From Legionella cherrii (GTDB lineage Bacteria > Pseudomonadota > Gammaproteobacteria > Legionellales > Legionellaceae), in NCBI RefSeq assembly GCF_900635815.1, contig NZ_LR134173.1:3194001-3258000 (forward strand): a DNA stretch of 64,000 bases. Direction: 5' to 3'. The notes under the pieces are model-generated. The model was not told the DNA's origin, did not search any database, and saw only the letters and a list, made by a program, of their open reading frames with translations. A program made the translations under genes and the position numbers. Below, piece after piece: positions 37,493 to 46,705 of this stretch. Within the stretch, counting starts at the first letter, position 1, and each line of letters opens with the position of its first letter.

Positions 37493-38701
37493 ATGCCTGG
37501 CCCTTACAATACCCAAATCATAGTGAATGTGTTGCGCTCCTTGACACAACTTGTATCCCAACACCCAGAATTGTTAAAAACTTCTGGAGTTTTTCGAGTT
37601 GCAGGAGCAAAGGAAGAAACAGAAAAGTTACTTGAGCAACTGATTAGCGAACAATTTGATGGAGCTATTCTAAGTAACTATGTGATGAAAGAGAATAAAG
37701 TCAATAGTGAGCATCTACATAATAGTTTAGGAATGATACCCGCTGTTCTTAAAAACCGTCTCTTATTAGATTCTAAAGATAATCTCCTGATCAATTTCTC
37801 AAAAAATTTAAAGTTATTACTGGGTGTTCAACAGAAAAAAAATATTACAAAAGCAGCAAATCAATTACTTGATGAGTTCATTTGTGACCTTTTACAGTCA
37901 AAACGAATCGATCATCAGCGTGCAGGAGAAATTATTTATCATTACTGCTATTTAATGCATCAGGCTGGCACATTCCAGGAGACTAATCGTATGACGTACC
38001 ATAATCTCGCCATTATTATGGCTCCCCGATTGACTCAAGATTTAGATCTCTTTCCAGCAACAGATCTTTTGGGCTTGAGCGGTTTTTTAAGTCAATTGAC
38101 TCCCGTATTAGAAAATTACATCAGCGATGACAGCTGGAATAAAGATTTTAAAGAGCGTCATGCTGATAAACTGGAGCATTTAGCAACTACAAGCCATGCA
38201 ATACGGGAAAAACTGGAACATATGAGAGAGTCCTCTAAAACAGTGGTACTTGTTTCTATGAAAAACTTGGTGACCCAAGCAACGAACATTAAAAACCAAA
38301 TCAATTCGATTGAAAAACAGTTACAACATGATTCCCTTAAAAGAAAAGAGAAGAAAGCTTTACATAAAGAACTGGAACAGTTAAAAGAAGAGCAGACCGA
38401 ACTCAACTTGAAAGTTTCTGAATTAGCCCACCAAATTCCTTCCTTAAATCGTGGCTATCAACAAATACAAGAAGAAATTGATCTCATGTCTCTTTCTGAA
38501 AATGGGGAAAAGGCAGAGAAAGATCCGTATGGGAAGCAAGAACGTAGTTCCAGTCTAGTCCAATTTGGCATTTTTGAATCAAAAGACACCTCTACTACCC
38601 CTACTTCTTTATTTCAAGAGCCTGAAGCGATACAAGCATTTAAAGTTCAAGGGAAAGTTGAAGACGATCAGCAAACTCATAATTTAAGAGGTCCCCATTA
38701 G
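37493..38701 (+). CDS. RhoGAP-domain protein (effector-like)
   Basis: The 402-aa protein has a RhoGAP-type domain at residues about 5-215. The hallmark arginine finger is in TSGVFRVAGAKEE (Arg35); PAVLKNRLLLDSKDNLL corresponds to the LKxFLRxLPxPL segment; and MTYHNLAIIMAPRL matches the Asn-containing NLAxxxxPxL helix. RhoGAP proteins accelerate GTP hydrolysis by host Rho/Rac/Cdc42. Residues 235-330 form a long Lys/Glu coiled coil, and the tail is Ser/Glu-rich (SENGEKAEKD, EQRSSS-type), consistent with a Dot/Icm signal. No signal peptide is present. A eukaryotic regulatory domain here strongly suggests acquisition from a host. Confidence 0.78.
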   Translation: MPGPYNTQIIVNVLRSLTQLVSQHPELLKTSGVFRVAGAKEETEKLLEQLISEQFDGAILSNYVMKENKVNSEHLHNSLGMIPAVLKNRLLLDSKDNLLINFSKNLKLLLGVQQKKNITKAANQLLDEFICDLLQSKRIDHQRAGEIIYHYCYLMHQAGTFQETNRMTYHNLAIIMAPRLTQDLDLFPATDLLGLSGFLSQLTPVLENYISDDSWNKDFKERHADKLEHLATTSHAIREKLEHMRESSKTVVLVSMKNLVTQATNIKNQINSIEKQLQHDSLKRKEKKALHKELEQLKEEQTELNLKVSELAHQIPSLNRGYQQIQEEIDLMSLSENGEKAEKDPYGKQERSSSLVQFGIFESKDTSTTPTSLFQEPEAIQAFKVQGKVEDDQQTHNLRGPH

Positions 38702-38894
38702 ACTCTTCGTCATCTTCTCAAGTGTTGCTTTGGGCATCGCTTGAGAGCGCTTTCTTTCGGCTGAATGCCTCTTTAAGGTGTGCAGTTAGTAATTGCTATC
38801 TCCACTGCTTTTTTGTCAAATTTTCGAGCATTTATCACCGTATACTCTCACGTAGTTATTTATTTTGATGAATAATTTAGATGCCTTTTTATTA
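38702..38894. other. Intergenic, weak hairpin
   Basis: Downstream of the RhoGAP gene, TCTCAAG...CTTGAGA forms a 7-bp inverted repeat with a 17-base loop at about 38716-38746. No T-run follows. Nothing else was seen. Confidence 0.3.
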
Positions 38895-38927
38895 CTTAAT
38901 AAATTCTTAATAAATTCTTAATAAATT
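38895..38927 (+). promoter_or_regulatory. Three tandem PmrA-like half-sites (11-bp period)
   Basis: The unit CTTAATAAATT is repeated three times head to tail at 38895-38905, 38906-38916 and 38917-38927. The PmrA response-regulator consensus in Legionella is a direct repeat of cTTAATatT separated by two bases, an 11-base period; each unit here matches its cTTAAT core. A -10-like TACTAT lies at 38933-38938, and the next gene starts at 39056, giving a leader of about 110 bases. Confidence 0.6.
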
Positions 38928-39055
38928 TGCTTTACTATGAGTTTGCCTTCGCAGGAGGTATGTGAAGAATATTGAATTATTTATATTTTTATTTATTCTT
39001 CATAGTTGCCAAATTGGCATCTTCAAATATTATTTAACCAAAAGGAAAATCGTAT

Positions 39056-39733
39056 ATGCGTAAATTATTGGTGTCATGTTTGTTTGCTCTATTGACAATG
39101 TCGTATGCAACTCTTGCTAACAGTTATGGTGTTCATGAAGATCATCCTTATGATTTTGTCGTTACCAAAGATGTTTATAAGTTCTCAGAAGTTTATCAAA
39201 TTAAATCTCCCCAAAGAGAAACCTATCCTGGGTCAATCAAAAAGAGCGCATTTCGTATCCGTACAAACTATGATTTATCCAATAAAGATGGATGGCAAGC
39301 CACCGGTATTACGCGAATCATTTCTTTAGGTTCTCTATACCCTTGGGCTAAAGAAATTGATATTTATGATACTCGTGGTGTACAAATTGGTTTTATTGAT
39401 GGGAATTTAGCAACGCTTGAATCTGCAAAATTCACCATATATGACTATGATGAGTCTGGAAAAGCTACTGAAATTGGTTATGCTTATGCAAATCCCAGCT
39501 TTGACCGATTCGTCATTTTAGCATCAACGAGCAATCCTCATCCTATTGCCGAACTCAATCGCAATTTTGGTGATAAAACCTGGAGTGTTTCAGTTCATTA
39601 TCCTGAAAAAATAGATGATCGCATTGTTCGTATTTTTGCCGGTTTTGTAATTGATTACGAAGATAAATTTTTAGCAGGTCCAGATGAATCAGATGATGAC
39701 GAGTTCATTAATCAAGAAAGATCAGAAAACTAA
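39056..39733 (+). CDS. Secreted protein, LURP-one/Tubby-like fold suspected
   Basis: The 225-aa precursor has a signal peptide (MRKLLVSCLFALLTMSYATLANS) and a ribosome site AAAAGGA nine bases before the ATG. The mature part is beta-rich, with repeated strand patterns such as AKEIDIYDTRGVQIGFIDG and AKFTIYDYDESGKATEIGYA that resemble the repeating strands of LURP-one/scramblase-type barrels. It ends in an acidic tail (DESDDDEF). It follows a probable PmrA-controlled promoter and is followed by a hairpin terminator, so it is likely a monocistronic, regulated secreted protein. The fold assignment is tentative and the function is unknown. Confidence 0.7.
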   Translation: MRKLLVSCLFALLTMSYATLANSYGVHEDHPYDFVVTKDVYKFSEVYQIKSPQRETYPGSIKKSAFRIRTNYDLSNKDGWQATGITRIISLGSLYPWAKEIDIYDTRGVQIGFIDGNLATLESAKFTIYDYDESGKATEIGYAYANPSFDRFVILASTSNPHPIAELNRNFGDKTWSVSVHYPEKIDDRIVRIFAGFVIDYEDKFLAGPDESDDDEFINQERSEN

Positions 39734-39794
39734 GGTTGCAGTCACTATCTGAGCGAGCCGGAAAACGCTCCTCAGACCTATTGGGGCTTAGTTT

Positions 39795-39821
39795 AAAAAT
39801 CGATAAGGATGTCGATTTTTT
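39795..39821 (+). terminator. Probable intrinsic terminator of the secreted-protein gene
   Basis: AAAAATCGA (39795-39803) pairs perfectly with TCGATTTTT (39812-39820) around an 8-base loop, and the T-tract continues at 39821. The stem is AT-rich, so termination may be modest. A GC-richer imperfect hairpin (CTGAGCG...CGCTCCTCAG) precedes it at about 39750-39776. Confidence 0.55.
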
Positions 39822-39912
39822 CATAAGAATTTTGGCAACAAATTAATTAATAATCAGTTGAAGTGAGACTTAATCGGTAGTACACAATTGGTAAAGGATG
39901 CCACTCTTTATC

Positions 39913-41295
39913 TCATTGTTGTTTTTTACTGTGTTTTTCTTGGTGTTTTTCATCATCTTCCTCAGACTCATCTGGTGCAGTACGTTCGTGTTTTTTAGAT
40001 TGACTTGATACAGGCTCCGGCGTCTTGCTTTTACTCTGAAAAAATTCCATCCAATTAGAATAAAATCCTGGTTTTTGTGGAGAGGTTACTTTTATCCGGA
40101 CACCTGGGCCCCACATCGATCCTATATAGCTATTATCAGAGAGCATTGCCAATTCATCTAAAGTAAAAGGGCTATTACCGCCCACTTCTCCATAACTTTC
40201 GGCTTTGGTAGAAAAATGTTCCATGCACCGCTCATATATCATTTCATTGGGAATATTAACCCGTGAATAATGCGTTTTATTCATTGAGGCTATTTTTTCT
40301 TTAGATCGTAAAACCATTTCATACGCAGCTTTGTAATGACTATCCAACAAATAGGTTTGGAGATGAGGTAATCCTAGTTCTTTACCAAAACAAAGCAATA
40401 GAGAATTTAAAACAAAAGGAGAACGACAACTAAAACTAAATTGTTTTGAATCTAATGGATCATTGGAAGCGTGCATGGAATCCTCTACAGAATCCAATGT
40501 CATTTCCCAAAGACTTTGACCATATTTTGTTTTTACTGAAACCAACACTTCGAGTAATTGCACAAAGTTTAGTTTTTTTCCTGTTTTAAGATTTAAATCG
40601 ATAACACCTTTTTCGATTGCGTGCGCAAATGCTTCAAGCAACAATCGATGGGAATAAGAACCATGTAACAGTACACGATCAATTTGCTTATTTTCAGTAA
40701 AGAGTTGGCCGCTTGAGATAACTCGGTCCGCTATCATGCTACTGACAAAACCAATAAATTTAACCACATAACCATTTTTATTCACATCACGGGAATTCTC
40801 ATGCTTCAATAATAGCGAATCCAAAATCCTTGCCTTTTTTAAAGGTTGATAGGCATCTGGAGCACCTGGAATGAAGTTGCCTCTTCCTGCAATCAAATAA
40901 GGAGGACTATAAGTTGCTTGTGATGGAAAAACTTGACTTTCTTGCATTAATTTTCCCAGTTCACCATCTAAATCTTTGAGATGATCTACCACTTTCAATG
41001 GATCATAAGCAAAACCTATTAATTGGTTGGCAATGTTTGCTATCTCCTCAGCAGACATATCTTTTAATAAAGGTTCCGGGATATTTAAATCCTCCACCTT
41101 GACCTTTGGCGGTGGGTTTTTCGGTGCTTGAATCGTAATCTTTTCTTGCTCTACCTTAAAATCTGGCTTTACCATACATTTATCAAAAAAATCTGCACTC
41201 CTATAATTAGGATCTTGAGTTAATTTTTTTACCGCTATGGTCACAGTAATACCATTTGAATTGATCTCAGGCGAATACTTCCCATCAAAAGACAT
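39913..41295 (-). CDS. Effector-like protein (460 aa), no known domain
   Basis: The start is placed at ATG 41295, with GAGG five bases upstream; in-frame ATGs also occur at 41298 and 41322. The protein is soluble, with a Pro-rich N-terminal region (APKNPPPKVKVEDLNIPEP) and a helical body containing LLHGSYSHRLLLEAFAHAIE. It ends in a strongly acidic/Lys tail (DESEEDDEKHQEKHSKKQQ), a typical E-block near the C-terminus of Dot/Icm substrates. No catalytic motif is recognised. It is followed by a plus-strand intergenic gap on one side and diverges from the release-factor-like gene on the other. Confidence 0.75.
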   Translation of the reverse strand: MSFDGKYSPEINSNGITVTIAVKKLTQDPNYRSADFFDKCMVKPDFKVEQEKITIQAPKNPPPKVKVEDLNIPEPLLKDMSAEEIANIANQLIGFAYDPLKVVDHLKDLDGELGKLMQESQVFPSQATYSPPYLIAGRGNFIPGAPDAYQPLKKARILDSLLLKHENSRDVNKNGYVVKFIGFVSSMIADRVISSGQLFTENKQIDRVLLHGSYSHRLLLEAFAHAIEKGVIDLNLKTGKKLNFVQLLEVLVSVKTKYGQSLWEMTLDSVEDSMHASNDPLDSKQFSFSCRSPFVLNSLLLCFGKELGLPHLQTYLLDSHYKAAYEMVLRSKEKIASMNKTHYSRVNIPNEMIYERCMEHFSTKAESYGEVGGNSPFTLDELAMLSDNSYIGSMWGPGVRIKVTSPQKPGFYSNWMEFFQSKSKTPEPVSSQSKKHERTAPDESEEDDEKHQEKHSKKQQ

Positions 41296-41402
41296 CATGA
41301 CCTCGCTTTGTATAATAATCATATTAAGTATAGAATATGGTCATTTAATATGCAGATGCTTTCTCTGAGAGTTAAAAAGAATTTCCACAAGAAGTACTTA
41401 AG

Positions 41403-41807
41403 ATGATTAATAAAGAAAAATGGGAGAAATTAGCTGAGTTCATGGCGAAACTTCATATTAATGAATCCGAGCTGATTGAGAAATTTATTATTGGCAGTGG
41501 TAAAGGGGGACAGAAACTACATAAAACTGCCTCCACGGTGTATTTGAAGCATACTCCCTCAGGATTGGAGATAAAATGCCAGGATTCAAGAAGTCGTGAA
41601 GATAATCGATATTTTGCCAGAATACGGCTTTGTGAAAAATTGCATTCGATATTGAGTGATGAGAAAACAAAAAAACAGCAAAAAATTGAAAAATTAAAAC
41701 GTCAAAAGAAAAGACGTTCAAGACGAGCGAAACAAAAGATTTTAGATGAAAAATCCAGACAAAGTGCAACAAAAATGCTGAGGAAAAAACCTGATTGCCA
41801 TGAATAA
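41403..41807 (+). CDS. RF-1-domain protein (GGQ), MTRFR/ArfB-like ribosome-rescue factor
   Basis: The 134-aa protein keeps the release-factor catalytic loop GSGKGGQK (Gly35-Gly36-Gln37) plus the following TASTVYLKHTPSGLEIKCQDSRSREDNR, which is the class-I RF domain III pattern closest to mitochondrial C12ORF65/MTRFR and its bacterial relatives. The codon-recognition domains are absent. The last 45 residues are strongly basic (KRQKKRRSRRAKQK), like the ArfB tail that enters the mRNA channel of stalled ribosomes. Expected role: hydrolysing peptidyl-tRNA on stalled or split ribosomes. L. pneumophila is noted for depending on tmRNA, so a backup factor here is of interest. Confidence 0.85.
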   Translation: MINKEKWEKLAEFMAKLHINESELIEKFIIGSGKGGQKLHKTASTVYLKHTPSGLEIKCQDSRSREDNRYFARIRLCEKLHSILSDEKTKKQQKIEKLKRQKKRRSRRAKQKILDEKSRQSATKMLRKKPDCHE

Positions 41808-41846
41808 AGTGGTTATGAAATGAGTAAAACGAAAATAGTAAAGGGA

Positions 41847-44687
41847 CTACCATTTAATTTGATAATATTCCCCTTCTACGAGCTGGGTAGTAGGTTTTTC
41901 TATTCTCTTTGAAATTTCATGACTTTTTATTAAAAACTTCACGTTCTCGTCAAGCGCTTGATGTTTTTTTTCAAAATCTTGATATTGCCCTTGATAGCTA
42001 TCAAGCAGTTCTTTAAGTTTACTGTCATAGATCTCCTTTAATACAGATAAAACTTGATCATGAGCTCGGGTATCTTCTGATTTTCCTTTAAAAAAGGCTA
42101 AGCTACTTTGTGGAACAAAATTTTTAGGAGCCTTGATTAGATTCTTTTTAATTTGTAGGTATAAATCATTCAGTTGAGTCATTGCAATTAAAGGATTCTC
42201 ATCAAGCGTTTTGTCCAATTTTTTCTTAAATGTTTTAGGATGATTTAAAATAGAATTTGCATCAGCCCCCTGAAGGAAGGTGGATGCAGAGGAAATATTC
42301 GGTTGAGCCCCTGCCTTTATCAATTTGACGCATAAATGATAAAAATGTTTCGATAGAGCAATATCTAACATGGTTTTTCCATGCATATCTTCTGTATTTA
42401 AATCAACTCGTTCCTTTAAAAGATAATTACTTAACGCCATAAAGTTGATTTCAGCATCTTCCGAATATCGAAATACATCAACAAGTGCATGATGCAATGG
42501 ATTTCTCCCAGCAGGATTTCTTTTATGAAGTAAAGTGGGATCTCTAGATACAATTTCGTGTATCATAGGCACAGGAGAACGACCTATGGTTGCATGCAAA
42601 ATATTATTTCCATCTCTATCCTCGTAGTCAACCTTTGCTCCCATTTTCAATAATAATTGCATCGATTTAACATCCTTCAATACCATTGCATTGTAGAGAG
42701 GAGGACATTGATTATCATTGAGTTGATTCACTAATGTTTTATCGTACTTCAATAGTCTTTTTATCAGTGCTTCTCTGTTTTCTTCTTGAGTATAAAAAAC
42801 ATAGTGTAGCGCTGTATATCCTCGCTCATCGGCTTTACTTGTATCAGCACCTTTTTCTAATAAATAATTAACTAGTCTTATATCCCCTCTTTGAACAGCC
42901 AACATTAATGGTGTAGCCTTATCTTTAGTTATCGGAGTATTAATGTCTATTCCAGTACCCTTATTCTGCAAAAATTGTTTGACTATACTTCTACTTCCTA
43001 TACTAAGAGCAATATTGAAAACTTCTTTACTTGCAAGAAGGTCATGGTTTTTTTTAATAATTTTTTTAAATGTCTCTTTATCATTCCGCACCGATACTTC
43101 ATCTAAAAGCTCTTTACTGATCTCTGCCCCAGAATCTAATAGTTTCTCAAATACATCCAGTTTGTGATTCTTATAGGCTAAAAATATGGCAGAAGAACCT
43201 CTGTTATCGGTTTCATTGATCTGAATCTCATCTGTGGATGTTAAGGCAACAACCAGCTCGGGATTTCCGTACTCCGCAGCATAATGAAATGCCGTTTTTC
43301 CCTGATTGTCTTTAGCGTTTAATATAGCAAGAGCATTCTTCTGAGATAGTATAACAGTTAATATTTTCCCCATTATCTGCATATTTCCAGATTCAGCAGC
43401 ATAATGAAGGGCCGTTTTGCCATCGTAATCTTGTATTGATAAATCGGCTTTATTAGCAATTAACTCATCGACCATTGCCATATTGCCCACCATCACTGCT
43501 AAATGGATAGGAGCTTTACCTACATAAATTGGAGGCGCCCCCTGCTTGATGCATTTATTTATCTGAGCTTCATCACAATCACATACCAGCTCTTTGATAT
43601 CACGTGGATCGCTCAAATAAATTGCCCCTCGATGAAGGGGATATTTCTTTTTTAATGAATCAACATACTCTCGCGAATTGTCGTATAGCCTTCCAATGTC
43701 TAAAAATGAAAAATCTATATCTCGAATCTCCTGGTAAGAAGGACTATTAAGCATCGCCATAAACTTCGCCTTATCTTCCAAAGTTTCACTATATCCATAT
43801 AAAGAAATACCTTTTTTATTCTGCTCAATAATCTCCATTGTATTTAGAATCGCTTCTTTAATAACGACTACTAACTGATCAGCACTATATAAATCAAAGA
43901 CATTAGGTTCATAAAAGGTAGCTGGGGGCAAACCCTGTTGCATTAAAAGAATATTTAATAAATTGTTTACAAAGGTTCTTCCATTGGCATCCTTAAAAGG
44001 ATGCAACACTTCATATTGCCGGATATGCTTGGCAATAACGTACAGTTTTTCATCAAGGGTTTTTGCGGCTTTAATTTCCTTGTTATAAGATTGAGTAATT
44101 GCTTCCAGAAAAACATCAACTTTTTTTCTTACTGCTAGATAAAAGTGGTTTGTGTTACTGTGACCATGCGCACTCATATCTTCATATATTTTTTTAGCAA
44201 GCTCGGGTATTTTTTCAGGGGTCAAATCTTTAAAATAATCCAAATCAAAGCTAGGACCAAATGGGCCTGGATTTCCAGGACCGAATGATGCACCACCCTC
44301 AATTAGAAAAAATAGTTGGAGAAACTCTTCTATCCCTTTAATTGAGGCACGACATGCTGGAATACCAAATGATACAGGCTCATCTGTTCTGATTTCACCT
44401 GGGCTCTTATCTTCTAACGCCTCTACTTTCCGTCCGCACTTTTTATGTATTTCTTTAATTAAATCGACACTTAATTCAAATTCCTCGCCTTCTTTATAAA
44501 CTTGCAGTGCAATCGAGCACAAACTCTCTAAAGCAGCATTAATTGAACCTCGCTCTCTTGATTCATAACCATGCCAACCCTTTTCTTTTGACCAAAAGCG
44601 TCCATCAACCAATAGTCTCCATATTTGTTCAGGGGGGTAGGATTTTAGAAAAAATAATCCAGGCAAGTTTGGCATAATTTTACTCAT
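41847..44687 (-). CDS. ankX: AnkX: Fic-domain phosphocholine transferase with ankyrin repeats
   Basis: From ATG 44687 the protein is 946 aa, against 949 aa for L. pneumophila AnkX, and opens like it (KIMPNLPG). The Fic motif HPFKDANGR places the catalytic His at residue 229, the same number as in AnkX. Thirteen or so ankyrin repeats follow (residues about 380-790; for example DYDGKTALHYAAESGNMQIM). AnkX is a Dot/Icm effector that transfers phosphocholine from CDP-choline to Rab1 and Rab35 in the host cell. The frame is open to TTG 44696, but the ATG is preferred by homology. It is divergent from lem3, its known antagonist, with a shared 226-base intergenic region. Identification rests on remembered family sequence and exact motif position. 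Confidence 0.93.
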   Translation of the reverse strand: MSKIMPNLPGLFFLKSYPPEQIWRLLVDGRFWSKEKGWHGYESRERGSINAALESLCSIALQVYKEGEEFELSVDLIKEIHKKCGRKVEALEDKSPGEIRTDEPVSFGIPACRASIKGIEEFLQLFFLIEGGASFGPGNPGPFGPSFDLDYFKDLTPEKIPELAKKIYEDMSAHGHSNTNHFYLAVRKKVDVFLEAITQSYNKEIKAAKTLDEKLYVIAKHIRQYEVLHPFKDANGRTFVNNLLNILLMQQGLPPATFYEPNVFDLYSADQLVVVIKEAILNTMEIIEQNKKGISLYGYSETLEDKAKFMAMLNSPSYQEIRDIDFSFLDIGRLYDNSREYVDSLKKKYPLHRGAIYLSDPRDIKELVCDCDEAQINKCIKQGAPPIYVGKAPIHLAVMVGNMAMVDELIANKADLSIQDYDGKTALHYAAESGNMQIMGKILTVILSQKNALAILNAKDNQGKTAFHYAAEYGNPELVVALTSTDEIQINETDNRGSSAIFLAYKNHKLDVFEKLLDSGAEISKELLDEVSVRNDKETFKKIIKKNHDLLASKEVFNIALSIGSRSIVKQFLQNKGTGIDINTPITKDKATPLMLAVQRGDIRLVNYLLEKGADTSKADERGYTALHYVFYTQEENREALIKRLLKYDKTLVNQLNDNQCPPLYNAMVLKDVKSMQLLLKMGAKVDYEDRDGNNILHATIGRSPVPMIHEIVSRDPTLLHKRNPAGRNPLHHALVDVFRYSEDAEINFMALSNYLLKERVDLNTEDMHGKTMLDIALSKHFYHLCVKLIKAGAQPNISSASTFLQGADANSILNHPKTFKKKLDKTLDENPLIAMTQLNDLYLQIKKNLIKAPKNFVPQSSLAFFKGKSEDTRAHDQVLSVLKEIYDSKLKELLDSYQGQYQDFEKKHQALDENVKFLIKSHEISKRIEKPTTQLVEGEYYQIKW

Positions 44688-44913
44688 AAAGCACAATTAT
44701 TATTTATAATAATAGCCCATAGTGCTTTAAATATATTCAAAGAATTCATATTTTATGTCATAATCCCTTCCTTCATTTGTTCATTTTTCTAAAGAAAAGT
44801 TTTGAAAAATACCTAAATGTAATCTATAGACGCGGGTTGACGAGATGTTGTCATGCTAGTAACCACTATCTCCAAAGATGGTTTATTATGATTTGAGCTA
44901 CCCATATTGATTA
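44688..44913. promoter_or_regulatory. Shared divergent promoter region of ankX and lem3
   Basis: This 226-base AT-rich region separates the two start codons and must contain both promoters. I looked for PmrA-type (cTTAAT direct repeats) and CpxR-type (GTAAA pairs) sites and found none convincing. Confidence 0.5.
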
Positions 44914-46575
44914 ATGAAGAGTAATGCTATGAGAGATAAAATTATCACCAACAAGAAAGTTATTTTTTCATATTCAGTGGCACAAGATCGCTCTAAAAAA
45001 TTGTCTCGTTTTTTATCAGAAAGATTTTATTCGGTAAATCAAAGTCATAACAGTACAATTCTTATCGGCTCAAGCTTAGCTCATCAGGATCACGATATAG
45101 AATGTGATAAGATTCTTGATAGTTCGGGCGCATCCATTACTACTGACAAGAATGGTGTTATTAACGGTGCACGCATTGCAGTCACCGACGGCTTGGGTGG
45201 AGGCGCTGGAGATCAACAAGAAGATGAGGAGATACATAGAGTATCTCTGGCAACGTGTGAAGCATTTTTGGATAGTGATGAACATATAGATACAGCTCTC
45301 GTTTCAATTGGCAAATTAACTTCTGCAAGGGATAGAACCAATAAAGAGCGTGCTCATGCATCTATGGCAGCGTTTACCTATAAATACGAGCAAGGAAAAA
45401 AATACTCTGGTGAATTTGCAAATATTGGCGATGGATTAATTATTGTTCTAGATAAGCAATTTCATATCAAACACACCCTAAATGCACGCCATGTTTATCG
45501 GGGATTTAATGCATGGTCTCCATCATCTGTACAAATGTTTGCATCACCTACTAATAAAGATCGCGCTCTAATCCACAAAAAACTTGAGTTAAATGAAGGT
45601 GATATTGTCATTTCGATGACGGATGGTATATGGGGAGAGTTGGCCTCCCATTTGACTTCTGAAACAGAACAATACCGTGATATCAATATTGCTGCCCATT
45701 CATTCGAAGCCTTATTTGACCAATTAGGTGATTCTCCATACCCTTCTTCATTCGATATAGCTCAAATCATAACCACTCACGCGATGTCCCAAAGCTTACA
45801 ACGCAGACAAATCTTAGTAGAATTACTTCTTGAACTCGAAGAACAACACTTTCAAGAAAAATCGATAACAACCATCAGTGAAGTATTCGCTTACTTAGAT
45901 AAAACAAGTAATCCCAAAATAGCTGATACCTTAAAAAGCATTTTGTTTAAGCAAGGTTTAAATGATGGGATAGTTTATTTTGAAAATATCGAGATTCCAC
46001 TTGCTGTAGTGATGCGCGATTTAAAAAGTCGTACTGTTGGGGACTGTGCCACAATCAATGTCGTTCGAATTCCTTATCATTTAGATGAGCTCATACGATG
46101 TTTTATAAATCATCCTGAAAAACGACAAGCCTTATCGCAGCAATTTGAGACGACGATTCAATCCGAGGCAGACTTAGAAGAGGCATTTAAGCGTCTTTCT
46201 CTTGAAGTCATACAATCTGAAGTTGATTCCAGGCTTTCTGATGTGCATTTTCAACCGGCATTTAAAAAAGAAACTCTTGATAAAACCCATAGCCTCTTAA
46301 CTCACTATTTTCGATTATCTAGTCTCATAGACCAGAAAATGGATTATCATAAATTGTTATCTCATTTAAATGCATACCTCACTAAAGAAACATCTCTTGA
46401 AAAAAATGATATTGAATTGTTACTATCGATGCTAGACAGCAAAATTAAACCCAAAAAAGGAATTTTTCATACATTACTTGGGGAAAATCACAACAAACTC
46501 TATAAATCATTTTATAAACAAATCGAATTACACTTTTTAAGTAATCAATCAGATAATACGCATCAATTGAATTAG
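44914..46575 (+). CDS. lem3: Lem3: dephosphocholinase antagonist of AnkX (PPM-fold)
   Basis: The 553-aa protein lacks a signal peptide and has the metal-binding pattern of PPM/PP2C phosphatases: RIAVTDGLGGG (Asp92), SMTDGIWGE and VGDCATINVVRIPYH. In L. pneumophila lem3 (about 570 aa) lies next to ankX and encodes the effector that removes phosphocholine from Rab1 Ser76. Position, size and the PPM motifs all agree. The C-terminal third is helical. The start may be ATG 44914 or the in-frame ATG 44929; neither has a strong ribosome site. Expression is presumably timed differently from ankX through the shared intergenic region. Confidence 0.9.
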   Translation: MKSNAMRDKIITNKKVIFSYSVAQDRSKKLSRFLSERFYSVNQSHNSTILIGSSLAHQDHDIECDKILDSSGASITTDKNGVINGARIAVTDGLGGGAGDQQEDEEIHRVSLATCEAFLDSDEHIDTALVSIGKLTSARDRTNKERAHASMAAFTYKYEQGKKYSGEFANIGDGLIIVLDKQFHIKHTLNARHVYRGFNAWSPSSVQMFASPTNKDRALIHKKLELNEGDIVISMTDGIWGELASHLTSETEQYRDINIAAHSFEALFDQLGDSPYPSSFDIAQIITTHAMSQSLQRRQILVELLLELEEQHFQEKSITTISEVFAYLDKTSNPKIADTLKSILFKQGLNDGIVYFENIEIPLAVVMRDLKSRTVGDCATINVVRIPYHLDELIRCFINHPEKRQALSQQFETTIQSEADLEEAFKRLSLEVIQSEVDSRLSDVHFQPAFKKETLDKTHSLLTHYFRLSSLIDQKMDYHKLLSHLNAYLTKETSLEKNDIELLLSMLDSKIKPKKGIFHTLLGENHNKLYKSFYKQIELHFLSNQSDNTHQLN

Positions 46576-46705
46576 TTGTAGTCTTGGTAAAGCGACTCAG
46601 TGCCTTTTAAAACTCTTCTTATCAGTAAATTAAAGTATCAATTTCGCCCAAGATGGGCCAAATACACCTTTTCGGTGCATGAGGCCTAAACAAATGCGAT
46701 ACATC

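Noticed and set aside
46670..46690. Hairpin ATACACC-TTTTC-GGTGCAT after lem3
   Set aside because: One mismatch in a short stem and no T-run; not strong enough to call a terminator.
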